Below are positions 8,109-17,446 of a stretch of 50,956 nt of DNA, piece after piece. Origin of the DNA: Desulfitibacter alkalitolerans DSM 16504 (lineage in GTDB: Bacteria > Bacillota > DSM-16504 > Desulfitibacterales > Desulfitibacteraceae); the NCBI RefSeq assembly GCF_000620305.1, contig NZ_KK211100.1, positions 1 to 50,956 on the forward strand. Reading direction: 5' to 3'. The first letter of the stretch is position 1; each line of letters starts with the position of its first letter. The position numbers and the translations under genes were made by a program. The notes under the pieces were generated by a model. The model had not been told where the DNA came from. It made no database searches and saw only the letters and a program-made list of their open reading frames with translations.

Positions 8109-9513
8109 CCACAGAACAGCTCCTGTAGAAATCAGGGAAAAGCTTACTTTTACAAAAACACAAATGCCTAAAGCCTTAGAAGAACTTCATTCTAAAAAGG
8201 ACATTAACGGTTGCATTATATTGGCCACGTGTAACAGAACTGAAATCTACGCCACTGTATACGATATAGAAAAGGGGCTTAATAGTGTTAAGGATTTTAT
8301 GTCTACCTGCTGCAATTTTAACAAAAATGAACTAGGACAGTATCTTTATGTCAAAACCCTATATGACGGTGTACGCCATCTTTTTAGAGTTGTGTCAGGT
8401 TTAGATTCTATGGTTTTAGGAGAAACTCAGATATTAGGCCAGATTAAGGAAGCTTACGAAGAAGCTTTAAAAAATAAAACCACCAATAACATACTAAATT
8501 CATTCTTTCAGCATGCCATTTCTGTGGGCAAGCGGGTAAGAACTGAAACTCAGATAGATCATAATGCAGTTTCTATAAGCTATGTAGCAGTTGAGCTTGC
8601 AAAGCAAATCTTTGAGAATTTGTCAGAAAGAACTGTTCTGGTTCTTGGTGCTGGAGAAATGAGTCGTTTAACTGCTAAACACCTTCTATCTAATGGTGTA
8701 TCTACCATAATGGTATCTAACAGGTCCTTTGATAAAGCAGCAGCCATGGCCGAGGAATTTAAGGGCAGGGCAGTAAAGTTTGATGAGTTATTTAACTATA
8801 TGGTTCATGCCGATATTGTAATTAGCGCTACGGCAGCACGTCACCATATAATAACTGCACAAAACATGGCTTTAGTAATGGAAAAGAGAAAAAACAAAAC
8901 CATTCTCTTGATTGATATAGCCGTTCCCAGAGATATTGAGCCTTCTGTAGGATCTATTCATGGGGTAAAGCTGTATGATATTGATGCCATGAAAAATGTA
9001 GTTGATAAAAATCTGGAAGAAAGAAAACTCAAAGCACAAGCTGCTGAAGAGATTATTGAGGAGGAATTGGATAATTTCTTTAAATGGCTGAACTCCCTTT
9101 TTGTTGTTCCTACCATTGTAGCTTTACAGAAAAAAGCTGAAAGAATAAAATATAAAGAATTTGAAAGGGCAAGAAATAGATTAGATGGCTTTACGCAGAG
9201 GGAAGAAAAAGTACTAGGAAGTATGGTAAACTCTATAATAAAACAGCTTATTCACGATCCAATTATGGTTCTCAAGGATCAGGCAGCATCAGGGCAAGGA
9301 CATTTATATTCAGAAATATGTCAGAACCTTTTTAATTTAGATATTGAAGGTCAAAAAGCTCTAGAAACTGCTGTTTATAGTTTTGACCACACTAAACATG
9401 AAAAAGATGGTGATGAAGTTGAAGAAAGAGATTGTTTTAGGAACAAGGGACAGTCACCTTGCTGTTTGGCAAACAAATTGGGTGCTAGAAAGGCTGAAGG
9501 AGCTCAATCCTGA
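8083..9513 (+). CDS. hemA: Glutamyl-tRNA reductase
   Basis: It reduces glutamyl-tRNA(Glu) to glutamate-1-semialdehyde with NADPH, the first committed step of the C5 tetrapyrrole pathway. In 476 aa it shows GLNHRTAPVEIREKL at the N-terminus, the catalytic cysteine C50 in ATCNRTE, the GLDSMVLGETQILGQIK signature, the NADPH-binding LVLGAGEMSRL and a C-terminal dimerisation helix. The ATG at 8083 follows aaaggagagg and lies inside the end of sirC. The last ~33 residues (from about EVEERDCF) are polar and unconserved in appearance, because this stretch is read out of frame from the start of hemC. The two genes overlap by about 101 nt. Confidence 0.95.
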   Translation: MYILIVGLNHRTAPVEIREKLTFTKTQMPKALEELHSKKDINGCIILATCNRTEIYATVYDIEKGLNSVKDFMSTCCNFNKNELGQYLYVKTLYDGVRHLFRVVSGLDSMVLGETQILGQIKEAYEEALKNKTTNNILNSFFQHAISVGKRVRTETQIDHNAVSISYVAVELAKQIFENLSERTVLVLGAGEMSRLTAKHLLSNGVSTIMVSNRSFDKAAAMAEEFKGRAVKFDELFNYMVHADIVISATAARHHIITAQNMALVMEKRKNKTILLIDIAVPRDIEPSVGSIHGVKLYDIDAMKNVVDKNLEERKLKAQAAEEIIEEELDNFFKWLNSLFVVPTIVALQKKAERIKYKEFERARNRLDGFTQREEKVLGSMVNSIIKQLIHDPIMVLKDQAASGQGHLYSEICQNLFNLDIEGQKALETAVYSFDHTKHEKDGDEVEERDCFRNKGQSPCCLANKLGARKAEGAQS

Positions 9514-10363
9514 TAGAATTTTTTCAATAAAATACATTAAAACCCAGGGGGATAAAATTCTTGATGTAGCTTTATCCAAAATTGGTGATAAAGGTCTCTT
9601 TACAAAAGAGCTGGAAGTGGCCCTTTTACAGGGTGAAATTGACCTGGCCGTGCATAGTTTAAAGGACATACCAACTCGTTTACCCCAGGGCTGCAAAATA
9701 GGGTGTATTACTAAAAGAGAAAATCCCCAGGACATTTTAATTTCTCCCAATGGATATACTTTAGATACCCTTCCCGTGGGAGCAAAAATAGGCACCAGCA
9801 GCTTGAGACGTAGGGCCCAGATTCTACATTATAGAAATGATCTTAAGCTGGAGGATTTACGAGGCAATTTAAATACAAGGCTACGTAAAATGGTTGAAGA
9901 GGATTTTGCTGCAATTATATTAGCAGCAGCCGGAGTTATCCGTATGGGCTGGCAGGATAAAATATCCCAATACATTCCCTTGGACATTTCCTTACCAGCT
10001 GTGGGCCAGGGGGCCCTGGGTATAGAAATAAGGGAAAATGACCAGGATACTCAACAGGTAATATCTCCCTTGCACCATGAACCATCTTCATATGAGATAT
10101 TAGCTGAAAGATCTCTTTTAGCTTACCTTGAAGGGGGATGCCAGATTCCCATAGGTGCAATTGGAAAGGTCCATGAAAACTCAATTACCTTGGAAGCCAT
10201 GGTAGCCAGCCTGGACGGGAGTATCTTAATAAAAGACAAAATACACGGATGTAATAGTATGAGTGAGGAGCTTGGAATACAGTTGGCACAACGATTACTA
10301 GCAAAGGGCGCTGGGGAAATTCTAAAACAAGTTAGACAGGAGACTGATGCAAGTGAAAAATAA
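9413..10363 (+). CDS. hemC: Porphobilinogen deaminase (hydroxymethylbilane synthase)
   Basis: It polymerises four porphobilinogens to hydroxymethylbilane. Family motifs are clear: GTRDSHLAVWQT, KTQGDKILD, the LAVHSLKDIPT segment and GCQIPIGA, whose Cys (near residue 243) attaches the dipyrromethane cofactor. I chose ATG 9413 (316 aa) because MKLKKEIVLGTRDS matches the usual N-terminus. In-frame ATGs at 9398 and 9407 would add 2-5 residues. All choices lie inside hemA, so translation is probably coupled. The next gene begins 17 nt before the stop. Confidence 0.94.
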   Translation: MKLKKEIVLGTRDSHLAVWQTNWVLERLKELNPDRIFSIKYIKTQGDKILDVALSKIGDKGLFTKELEVALLQGEIDLAVHSLKDIPTRLPQGCKIGCITKRENPQDILISPNGYTLDTLPVGAKIGTSSLRRRAQILHYRNDLKLEDLRGNLNTRLRKMVEEDFAAIILAAAGVIRMGWQDKISQYIPLDISLPAVGQGALGIEIRENDQDTQQVISPLHHEPSSYEILAERSLLAYLEGGCQIPIGAIGKVHENSITLEAMVASLDGSILIKDKIHGCNSMSEELGIQLAQRLLAKGAGEILKQVRQETDASEK

Positions 10364-11870
10364 TAGAGCTTATGTATATTTAGTTGGTGCTGGTCCAGGA
10401 GATCCAGGTCTGCTTACTATAAAAGGAATGGAATGTATAAAAAAAGCTGATGTTCTTGTATACGATAGGCTTGTTAATCCAAGCTTGCTAAACTATGCAT
10501 CGAAAAATACTCAATTAATTTATGTTGGAAAATCTCCAGAAAGACACACCCTGAGTCAAGAAGAAATTAATAGTTTACTAGTTGCAAAGGCCTCTGAGAA
10601 TAAAATAGTAACCAGATTAAAAGGAGGAGATCCCTTTGTTTTTGGGAGAGGTGGTGAAGAGGCCCTTGAGCTTGTTAAAAACAAGATCCCCTTTGAGATA
10701 GTGCCAGGCATTACCTCTGCAATTGCTGTTCCAGCTTATGCTGGAATACCGGTAACACACAGGGGCTTAACCTCTAATGTAGCCTTTATTACAGGAAATG
10801 AAGATCCTGCAAAAGAAGATACTGATATTGATTGGACAAAAATTAGTACTGGTATTGGTACTTTGGTATTTTTAATGGGAATGGCCAACCTTCCTAAAAT
10901 AGTAGAAAAGCTCATGGAAAATGGCAGATCACCTGACACACCAGTTGCCCTTATCCGCTGGGGAACTCTTCCAGAACAAGTAACTTTAACAGCAGCACTA
11001 AAAGATATAGTTAAGGAGGCTGAAGAAAATAAATTTAAAAATCCTGCCATTATAATTGTTGGCGAGGTCGTTTCCCTGCGTGAGGAACTAAAATGGGTAG
11101 AAAAAAAGCCTTTATGGGGACAGCGTATATTGGTTACACGTTCTAGAGATCAAGCTAGTATTTTTTCCAAGATGATTCAAGACCTTGGTGGGGAACCAAT
11201 AGAGTTTCCTACAATAGATATTATACAACCAGATGACTACACACCTCTAGATAAGGCAATAGCTGCTATAGAAGACTTTGATTGGATTATATTCACCAGT
11301 GTAAATGGAGTACAATCCTTCTATGAACGATTATTATCTAAAAAGATGGATTTTCGCCAATTAAAAGGTGTTAGGATATGTGCCATTGGCCCTAAAACCA
11401 AAGAAGAGCTCGAAAAATATGGATTATTTGTTGATTATGTGCCAGGAGAATATAGAGCGGAAGCTATAATAGAAAGAATGCAGGGTGAGGATCTTAAAGG
11501 CAAAAAAATTCTCCTTCCCAGGGCTGATATTGCCCGCAAGATTCTGCCGGAATCTTTAAAAGCCATGGGGGCAGATGTCCATGAGGTCATTGCATATAAA
11601 ACAGTCAAGGGAAATGGAAAGGTAAATAGTGTTAGAGATTTGCTTACAGATAAAAAAATAACTATAATAACCTTTACAAGCTCCTCAACAGTTAAAAACT
11701 TTGTAAGTATGTTCGACAAAAATGAACTGCCCGAGCTATTAGAGGGGATAAAGCTGGCATCCATAGGTCCAATTACCACCAGAACCGCTGTTGAATTAGG
11801 ATTAAGCATAGACATTGAAGCAACAGAGTACACCCTGGATGGACTTTTACAAGCAATTCTAGTATCATAG
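10347..11870 (+). CDS. cobA-hemD: Fused uroporphyrinogen-III C-methyltransferase / uroporphyrinogen-III synthase
   Basis: A two-domain enzyme of 507 aa. Residues ~8-245 are the S-adenosylmethionine-dependent methyltransferase (VYLVGAGPGDPGLLTIKG, RLKGGDPFVFGRGGEE, PGITSAIAVPAYAGIPVTHR), making precorrin-2. Residues ~258-507 are the synthase that closes and inverts ring D of hydroxymethylbilane. The fusion passes substrate from HemC to SirC in two steps and is frequent in Firmicutes. The ATG lies 5 nt after aggag and overlaps hemC by 17 nt. No separate hemD is needed. Confidence 0.93.
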   Translation: MQVKNNRAYVYLVGAGPGDPGLLTIKGMECIKKADVLVYDRLVNPSLLNYASKNTQLIYVGKSPERHTLSQEEINSLLVAKASENKIVTRLKGGDPFVFGRGGEEALELVKNKIPFEIVPGITSAIAVPAYAGIPVTHRGLTSNVAFITGNEDPAKEDTDIDWTKISTGIGTLVFLMGMANLPKIVEKLMENGRSPDTPVALIRWGTLPEQVTLTAALKDIVKEAEENKFKNPAIIIVGEVVSLREELKWVEKKPLWGQRILVTRSRDQASIFSKMIQDLGGEPIEFPTIDIIQPDDYTPLDKAIAAIEDFDWIIFTSVNGVQSFYERLLSKKMDFRQLKGVRICAIGPKTKEELEKYGLFVDYVPGEYRAEAIIERMQGEDLKGKKILLPRADIARKILPESLKAMGADVHEVIAYKTVKGNGKVNSVRDLLTDKKITIITFTSSSTVKNFVSMFDKNELPELLEGIKLASIGPITTRTAVELGLSIDIEATEYTLDGLLQAILVS

Positions 11871-11925
11871 TATATAACTTACAGGGGTTTAAAAATTGGC
11901 CCCAGCAGAGCTAGGGGGGATTTCC

Positions 11926-13101
11926 TTGATTAGTGTAACTAAATTACTGCTAAATAATGAATATTATGGTGATAAATTAAGATATGTAAAGGAAGCAAAG
12001 GGAGCTCAACATGGTACAACACATGGAATGGGTCCGGTAGTTGTTTGGAATTGTACACGCACCTGCAATTTAAACTGTATTCACTGTTATTCTTCTTCAG
12101 AGAATAAAAAATACCCTGATGAGCTGACTACAGCTGAAGGAAAGAAATTCATAGATGACCTGGCAGAATTTAATGTACCAGTTATTCTCTTTTCAGGGGG
12201 AGAACCTCTTGTTCGAGATGATTTGCTAGAATTAGCGGCTTATGCAAAGGACAAGGGAATACGTTCTACTATTTCCACAAATGGAACCCTCATAACGCCC
12301 CAAATGGCACAAAGCTTTAAAGAAATAGGCATTAGCTATGTAGGTATAAGTCTAGATGGAATTGGAGAAAACAACGACCGTTTCAGGGGTCAAAAGGGTG
12401 CCTTCGCAAAAGCTTTAAGAGGTATAAGAAATTGTCTATCTGTGGGGCAGAAGGTAGGGCTTCGTTTCACCATTAACAAGCATAACTTTAAGGATCTTGA
12501 TGATATATTTAAACTTGTAGAAGAAGAGAATATCCCCCGTATATGTTTTTATCATTTGGTTTACTCTGGCAGAGGAAATGAAATGATAAATGAGGATATA
12601 ACCCATGAAGAAACAAGACAGGTCATGGATAAAATCATCCATTGGACTAATGATTTTCACAATAAAGGTATAGAAAAGGAAATTCTCACAGTAGACAACC
12701 ATTGTGATGGCATATATATATATGAACAATTAAAAAAAATTGATAGGGGTCAAGCAGAACGGGTAGCAGAACTATTAAAGACTAATGGTGGAAATCGTTC
12801 TGGAATAGCCATTGGACAGGTTGATTGGGCTGGTAATGTTCATTGTGATCAATTTACCCAAAATCATACCTTTGGCAACGTCAAGGAAAGAAAATTTGCT
12901 GACATTTGGACAGATGTTTCCCATCCTATTTTAGGCGGTTTAAAAAACAGAAAGTCTCTTTTAAAGGGTAGGTGTGGTATTTGTCCAAAAGTAGATATGT
13001 GCAATGGTAATTTTAGAGCACGTGCAGAGGCCGTAACAGGGGATTTTTGGGAAACAGACCCTGCATGTTATTTGACAGATCAGGAGTTAGGACTGGAATA
13101 A
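11926..13101 (+). CDS. ahbC: Radical SAM protein NirJ1/AhbC (Fe-coproporphyrin III synthase type)
   Basis: A radical SAM enzyme expected to remove the acetate side chains of 12,18-didecarboxysiroheme, giving Fe-coproporphyrin III. The CNLNCIHC motif binds the radical [4Fe-4S] cluster, FSGGEP is the SAM-binding GGE motif, and the C-terminal CGICPKVDMC region is the auxiliary-cluster (SPASM-like) part. I place the start at TTG 11926 (391 aa, MISVTKLL), 5 nt after taggggggat; this is how I remember NirJ1 proteins beginning. A TTG at 11896 would add 10 residues. The companion radical SAM gene and ahbA/ahbB are in the same operon, which favours heme over heme d1 synthesis. Confidence 0.87.
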   Translation: MISVTKLLLNNEYYGDKLRYVKEAKGAQHGTTHGMGPVVVWNCTRTCNLNCIHCYSSSENKKYPDELTTAEGKKFIDDLAEFNVPVILFSGGEPLVRDDLLELAAYAKDKGIRSTISTNGTLITPQMAQSFKEIGISYVGISLDGIGENNDRFRGQKGAFAKALRGIRNCLSVGQKVGLRFTINKHNFKDLDDIFKLVEEENIPRICFYHLVYSGRGNEMINEDITHEETRQVMDKIIHWTNDFHNKGIEKEILTVDNHCDGIYIYEQLKKIDRGQAERVAELLKTNGGNRSGIAIGQVDWAGNVHCDQFTQNHTFGNVKERKFADIWTDVSHPILGGLKNRKSLLKGRCGICPKVDMCNGNFRARAEAVTGDFWETDPACYLTDQELGLE

Positions 13102-13131
13102 TTTTTAAAAAGCTATAAAGGGGGAAGCATT

Positions 13132-14109
13132 ATGTTTCCAACTGTTAGACCACGTAGACTAAGGGAAAATTCAATTTTGCGAAAAATGGTCAGGGAGACC
13201 TCACTATCAGTTTGTGACTTGGTATTGCCTGTCTTTGTAACCCATGGGAAAAGTGTGAAGAATTCAATAAAATCAATGCCTGGTATACATCAATTATCAG
13301 TTGATATGCTCTTATATGAAGCTGAAGAGGCTGTTGAGTTGGGCATCCCAGCTGTAATTATTTTTGGAATCCCAAAATCAAAGGATCCCAGGGGACTAGA
13401 GGCTTATGCAGATGATGGCATAGTTCAAAGGGCAGTAATGTCTCTAAAGAAAGAGTTTCCTAATTTACTTGTTATAACAGATGTTTGTATGTGTGAGTTT
13501 ACTGATCATGGACACTGCGGTATTGTCAGCCAGGGAAATGTTCTAAATGACCCTACCTTGGGCTATCTAGCAAAGATAGCTCTATCACAATGTCAGGCCG
13601 GTGCTGATATGGTTGCTCCCTCTGATATGATGGACGGTAGGGTGGGAGCCATTCGCAAGGAGCTTGATGCCAATGGTTTTGAAATGATTCCCATTATGTC
13701 ATATGCTGCCAAATATGCTTCCAAGTTTTATGGCCCCTTTAGAGACGCAGCTGGTTCTGCACCACAGTTTGGAGACAGGAAAAGCTATCAAATGGACCCG
13801 ACCAATGTTAGAGAGGCATTAAAGGAAGTTGAACTTGATATACAAGAGGGAGCAGATATTGTAATGGTCAAGCCAGCCCTGGCATATATGGATATTATTA
13901 AAAGTGTTAAAGAGAATTTCAATTATCCTGTTGGTGCTTATAATGTTAGTGGAGAGTATGCCATGGTAAAGGCTGCCTCTGCCCAGGGATGGATTGATGA
14001 AAAGGGAACTGTTCTAGAAACCCTCATGGGCATGAAACGAGCTGGAGCAGATATTATATTAACATACCATGCTAAGGATGCAGCACGTTGGCTGAATGAC
14101 TGTAAATAA
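13132..14109 (+). CDS. hemB: Delta-aminolevulinic acid dehydratase (porphobilinogen synthase)
   Basis: It condenses two 5-aminolevulinates to porphobilinogen. The 325-aa protein has the two active-site lysines in the usual contexts (K194 in SYAAKYAS and K247 in VMVKPALAY) and a zinc-type cysteine cluster (VCMCEFTDHGHCG), so it should be the Zn-dependent form. The start is preceded by aaaggggga. It sits between the two nirJ-like genes, so pathway order and gene order are mixed, as is common in these clusters. Confidence 0.95.
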   Translation: MFPTVRPRRLRENSILRKMVRETSLSVCDLVLPVFVTHGKSVKNSIKSMPGIHQLSVDMLLYEAEEAVELGIPAVIIFGIPKSKDPRGLEAYADDGIVQRAVMSLKKEFPNLLVITDVCMCEFTDHGHCGIVSQGNVLNDPTLGYLAKIALSQCQAGADMVAPSDMMDGRVGAIRKELDANGFEMIPIMSYAAKYASKFYGPFRDAAGSAPQFGDRKSYQMDPTNVREALKEVELDIQEGADIVMVKPALAYMDIIKSVKENFNYPVGAYNVSGEYAMVKAASAQGWIDEKGTVLETLMGMKRAGADIILTYHAKDAARWLNDCK

Positions 14110-14122
14110 AGGAGGCTAAAAC

Positions 14123-15115
14123 ATGATAGTGTCCTGGAATTCTACAAATCAATGCAACATGTTTTGTGATCACTGCTATAGGGATGCAGGTGCCAAGGCA
14201 GACATGGAATTATCTACCCAGGAGGCCAAGAAAATGCTGGATGAAATCTCCCAGGCTGGCTTTAAGATAATGATCTTTAGCGGCGGTGAGCCTCTAATGA
14301 GACGTGACATAGTAGAGTTAGTAAAATATGCAGCAGACCTTGGTTTACGTCCTGTGTTTGGTACTAATGGTACCCTTATAACTAAAGACCTTGCAAAAAA
14401 ATTAAAGGATGCAGGAGCAATGGGAATTGGCATAAGCCTTGACAGTATGGATTCCCAAAAGCATGACAAGCTTCGTAAATATGAAGGAGCCTGGACAGAG
14501 GCTGTTAGGGGCATGCAGAACTGCAAAGAAGTTGGTTTGCCTTTTCAAATCCACACAACAGTAATGGATTGGAATAAAGATGAGATAGAAGCATTAACTG
14601 ATTTCGCCGTAGAAATTGGAGCTGTTGCCCATCACATCTTTTTCCTGGTACCAACAGGAAGGGCAGTTAATATTGAACAGGAAAGCCTAAGAGCTAGAGA
14701 ATATGAAGAACTTCTAAATAGAATACAAGATAAGGCTGATAAAGTAGATATAGAAATAAAGCCTACATGTGCACCCCAATTCATGAGAATAGCCAGGCAA
14801 AAAGGGCAAAAGGTAAGGTTCGGAAGGGGCTGCCTGGCAGGAACATCCTATTGTATTATCAGCCCCAGGGGAGATGTGCAGCCTTGTGCTTATTTGAATA
14901 TAGCTGTTGGTAATGTAAAAGATAAGCCTTTTAATCTTATCTGGGAGGAAAGTGATATTTTTAAAGAGCTAAGAACCATGAATTACAGTGGTGGATGTGG
15001 TGAATGTGAATTTAAAAAGGTATGCGGCGGATGCCGTGCTAGAGCATACTTTTATCACGGGAGCTTTATGGCAGAGGAACCCTGGTGTTTATATCACGGG
15101 AGGACTGGTATTTAA
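14123..15115 (+). CDS. ahbD: Radical SAM protein NirJ2/AhbD (heme synthase type)
   Basis: A 330-aa radical SAM protein expected to decarboxylate the two propionates of Fe-coproporphyrin III to vinyl groups, giving protoheme. The cluster motif is CNMFCDHC, the SAM-binding motif FSGGEP, and the C-terminal cysteines are in CLAGTSYC and CGECEFKKVCGGC. It is shorter than the NirJ1-like neighbour and starts MIVSWNSTNQC, as I recall for NirJ2. The start follows aaaggaggc. Its stop is directly followed by the ahbA start, so the last three steps of heme synthesis are transcribed together. The assignment to the last step rests on family and context. Confidence 0.87.
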   Translation: MIVSWNSTNQCNMFCDHCYRDAGAKADMELSTQEAKKMLDEISQAGFKIMIFSGGEPLMRRDIVELVKYAADLGLRPVFGTNGTLITKDLAKKLKDAGAMGIGISLDSMDSQKHDKLRKYEGAWTEAVRGMQNCKEVGLPFQIHTTVMDWNKDEIEALTDFAVEIGAVAHHIFFLVPTGRAVNIEQESLRAREYEELLNRIQDKADKVDIEIKPTCAPQFMRIARQKGQKVRFGRGCLAGTSYCIISPRGDVQPCAYLNIAVGNVKDKPFNLIWEESDIFKELRTMNYSGGCGECEFKKVCGGCRARAYFYHGSFMAEEPWCLYHGRTGI

Positions 15116-15574
15116 ATGGATAGTATTAATCACAGGTTATTAGAAATTATTCAGGATGGATTCCCAATTTCACCAGAACCCTACAAGGACCTGGCCATGT
15201 CTTTAGGGGTTTCGGAAGAAGAGATAATAGATAGAATTAGCAAACTACAAGATCAGGGAATCATACGCAGACTCGGTGCAATTTTTGATTCGCGAAAACT
15301 GGGATATAAAAGCACCCTTTGTGCAATGAAGGTACCCAAGGATCAGATTGAACATGTGGCAGAGATTGTCAACTCTTATCCCGGTGTTACCCACAACTAT
15401 CTTAGAGAACACAAATACAACATGTGGTTTACTCTTATTGCACCTTCCAAGGAACACATTGATAAGATTTGTAGTGAAATAATTTTACAAAGTGGAATAA
15501 ATGAGCTAATGCAGCTTCCTGCCAGGAGGTTCTTTAAAATTAAGGTAAAATTCTCTGTAAAGGGGGAAAAGTAG
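15116..15574 (+). CDS. ahbA: Siroheme decarboxylase subunit, AsnC/Lrp-fold
   Basis: A 152-aa protein of the Lrp/AsnC fold that in this context is not a transcription factor but one subunit of siroheme decarboxylase, which removes the C12 and C18 acetate carboxyls of siroheme to give 12,18-didecarboxysiroheme. It has an N-terminal winged-helix-like half (INHRLLEIIQDGFPISPEP, IIRRLGAIFD) and a C-terminal ligand half (THNYLREHKYNMWFTLIAP). It lies back-to-back with nirJ2 and ahbB with no gap, and the two ahb proteins share their architecture. Which is A and which B is assigned by order and similarity, so the symbols could be swapped. Confidence 0.85.
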   Translation: MDSINHRLLEIIQDGFPISPEPYKDLAMSLGVSEEEIIDRISKLQDQGIIRRLGAIFDSRKLGYKSTLCAMKVPKDQIEHVAEIVNSYPGVTHNYLREHKYNMWFTLIAPSKEHIDKICSEIILQSGINELMQLPARRFFKIKVKFSVKGEK

Positions 15575-16051
15575 ATGCTCTCCATGGTAGACATTAAGAT
15601 AGTAAAGGAGCTGCAAAATAACCTTCCCCTTGTTAGTAAACCCTATAAAAAAATAGCAGCAAAGATAGGCATTACAGAGGAAGAACTTTTAGGCAGGATT
15701 AAAACCATGAAGGAAAAGGGTTACATACGCAGAATAGGAGCAGCTCTAAGACACAGGGAAATGGGCATTGAAGCCAATGCAATGATTGTCTGGGAGGTTC
15801 CAGAGGAAGACTGTGAAAGAGTGGGCAAGGCAATTGCCGCCTTCCCTCAAGTTACTCACTGCTATCAAAGACCAACAAAAAGAGATTGGCCCTTTAGTAT
15901 TTTTGCCATGATTCATTTTCCTACCAGACAGGAATGTGAGGAAATGGCCAAAAAAATCTCCAAGGAAATAGGGGAACATTATCCCTACCAACTCCTCTTC
16001 AGCTCTCGAGAGCTTAAAAAAACAAGCATGAAGTATTTTCTTGAAGAATAA
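15575..16051 (+). CDS. ahbB: Siroheme decarboxylase subunit, AsnC/Lrp-fold
   Basis: The partner of the preceding protein (158 aa), with the same two-part Lrp-like layout (VDIKIVKELQNNLPLVSKPY, YIRRIGAALRHREMGIEAN). It carries the THCYQRPTKRDWPFSIFAMIH segment, typical of the siroheme decarboxylase/NirDLGH family, with His and Tyr residues placed at the substrate site in the known complexes. The ATG directly follows the ahbA stop, with agggggaaaag as ribosome site. AhbA and AhbB work as a heterodimer. Confidence 0.87.
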   Translation: MLSMVDIKIVKELQNNLPLVSKPYKKIAAKIGITEEELLGRIKTMKEKGYIRRIGAALRHREMGIEANAMIVWEVPEEDCERVGKAIAAFPQVTHCYQRPTKRDWPFSIFAMIHFPTRQECEEMAKKISKEIGEHYPYQLLFSSRELKKTSMKYFLEE

Positions 16052-16078
16052 TTAATTTATAAGAAAGGGGTTATTAAA

Positions 16079-17374
16079 TTGCTTAATCTATCCCGCTCTA
16101 AGGAAATGTTTGATGAGGCACAAAAATACATACCAGGTGGTGTTAACAGCCCAGTTCGCGCTTTTAAATCAGTTAGAATGGATCCACCTTTCATTGCCAG
16201 GGGAAATGGCCCATATATTTATGATGAAGATGGAAATAGCTACATAGATTATGTGGCCTCCTGGGGACCCTTAATTTTGGGCCACTGTCATCCTGAGATT
16301 AAAGCTGCACTGCAGCATTGTTTAGAAATTGGAACTAGTTTTGGTGCACCTACAGAGTTGGAAACCAGAATGGCCAAGCTAATTATTGACTGTGTACCTT
16401 CTATAGAAATGGTTAGAATGGTGAACTCTGGGACAGAGGCAACAATGAGTGCCTTAAGATTAGCACGAGGCTATACTGGCAGAGATAAGATAGTTAAGTT
16501 TGAGGGATGCTATCATGGTCATGCTGACTTTTTATTAATAAAAGCAGGCTCTGGTGCCCTGACCCATGGTGTGCCAACCAGCCCAGGTGTTCCAAATAAT
16601 ACTGCCCAGAATACAATAACAGCACCCTTTAATGACCTGGAAACATTAGCAAAGATTTTTGAACAGGAGGGCGAAAATATTGCAGCAGTGATATTAGAGC
16701 CTGTGCCTGGCAACATGGGGTGTATTCCACCAGCTGAGGGATATCTTGAGGGGGTTCGTAAGCTTACTGAAAAGTATGGCATTTTGTTGATATTTGACGA
16801 GGTAATGACAGGATTCCGTGTATCTCTGGGGGGTGCCCAGGCTCTTTACGGCATTACACCAGATCTTACCTGTCTAGGAAAGATTATTGGCGGGGGTCTG
16901 CCTGTAGGTGCATATGGCGGCAAGAAGGAGATTATGGAAAAGGTATCTCCAGTGGGTCCTGTTTATCAAGCCGGAACCCTATCTGGGAACCCCCTGGCAA
17001 TGACCGCAGGATACACTAGCTTGCAAATTCTTCAGCGACCTGGAATCTATGATAAGCTAGAAACAATGTCTGCCAGGCTTGCTGCCGGAATGGAAGAAGC
17101 TGCCACAACGGCAGGAGCAGAAGTCTACTTTACACGAGTAGGTAGTATGTTTTCAGCATTTTTTACTGACCAGGAGGTTACTGGATTCCAAAGTGCGGCA
17201 ACCTCTAATATTGATAAGTTTGTTGCTTTCTTTAAAACTCTCCTTGAAGAGGGTGTATATATAGCCCCATCTCAATTTGAGGCAGGTTTCATGTCTTTAG
17301 TTCATGATGACAGGGAGATTGAAAAAACCATTGGAGCTGCCTTTAAAGCTTTTAAGGCAGCAGCAAGGGCATAA
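16079..17374 (+). CDS. hemL: Glutamate-1-semialdehyde 2,1-aminomutase
   Basis: A PLP enzyme that turns glutamate-1-semialdehyde (from HemA) into 5-aminolevulinate. It is 431 aa, with [12 protein letters not shown] at the N-terminus, the substrate-gating EGCYHGHAD, the FDEVMTGFR segment and the PLP lysine K268 in [14 protein letters not shown]. The start is TTG, 8 nt after aagaaagggg. It is the last gene of the tetrapyrrole cluster and is followed by a strong terminator. Confidence 0.95.
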   Translation: MLNLSRSKEMFDEAQKYIPGGVNSPVRAFKSVRMDPPFIARGNGPYIYDEDGNSYIDYVASWGPLILGHCHPEIKAALQHCLEIGTSFGAPTELETRMAKLIIDCVPSIEMVRMVNSGTEATMSALRLARGYTGRDKIVKFEGCYHGHADFLLIKAGSGALTHGVPTSPGVPNNTAQNTITAPFNDLETLAKIFEQEGENIAAVILEPVPGNMGCIPPAEGYLEGVRKLTEKYGILLIFDEVMTGFRVSLGGAQALYGITPDLTCLGKIIGGGLPVGAYGGKKEIMEKVSPVGPVYQAGTLSGNPLAMTAGYTSLQILQRPGIYDKLETMSARLAAGMEEAATTAGAEVYFTRVGSMFSAFFTDQEVTGFQSAATSNIDKFVAFFKTLLEEGVYIAPSQFEAGFMSLVHDDREIEKTIGAAFKAFKAAARA

Positions 17375-17407
17375 TCTTAACATAATCTTAATTTAAGCTA
17401 GAGTTAT

Positions 17408-17438
17408 AATGCTCGGTGATAATCCGAGCATTTCGTTT
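17408..17438 (+). terminator. Rho-independent terminator of the tetrapyrrole cluster
   Basis: A perfect 9-bp stem (aatgctcgg / ccgagcatt) with a 7-nt loop is followed by tcgtttta. It ends the sirC-to-hemL transcript. Confidence 0.85.
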
Positions 17439-17446
17439 TATATACA

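Noticed and set aside
15116-16051. Two Lrp/AsnC transcription factors
   Set aside because: Their place between nirJ2 and hemL, side-by-side pairing and siroheme-decarboxylase segments make AhbA/AhbB far more likely.
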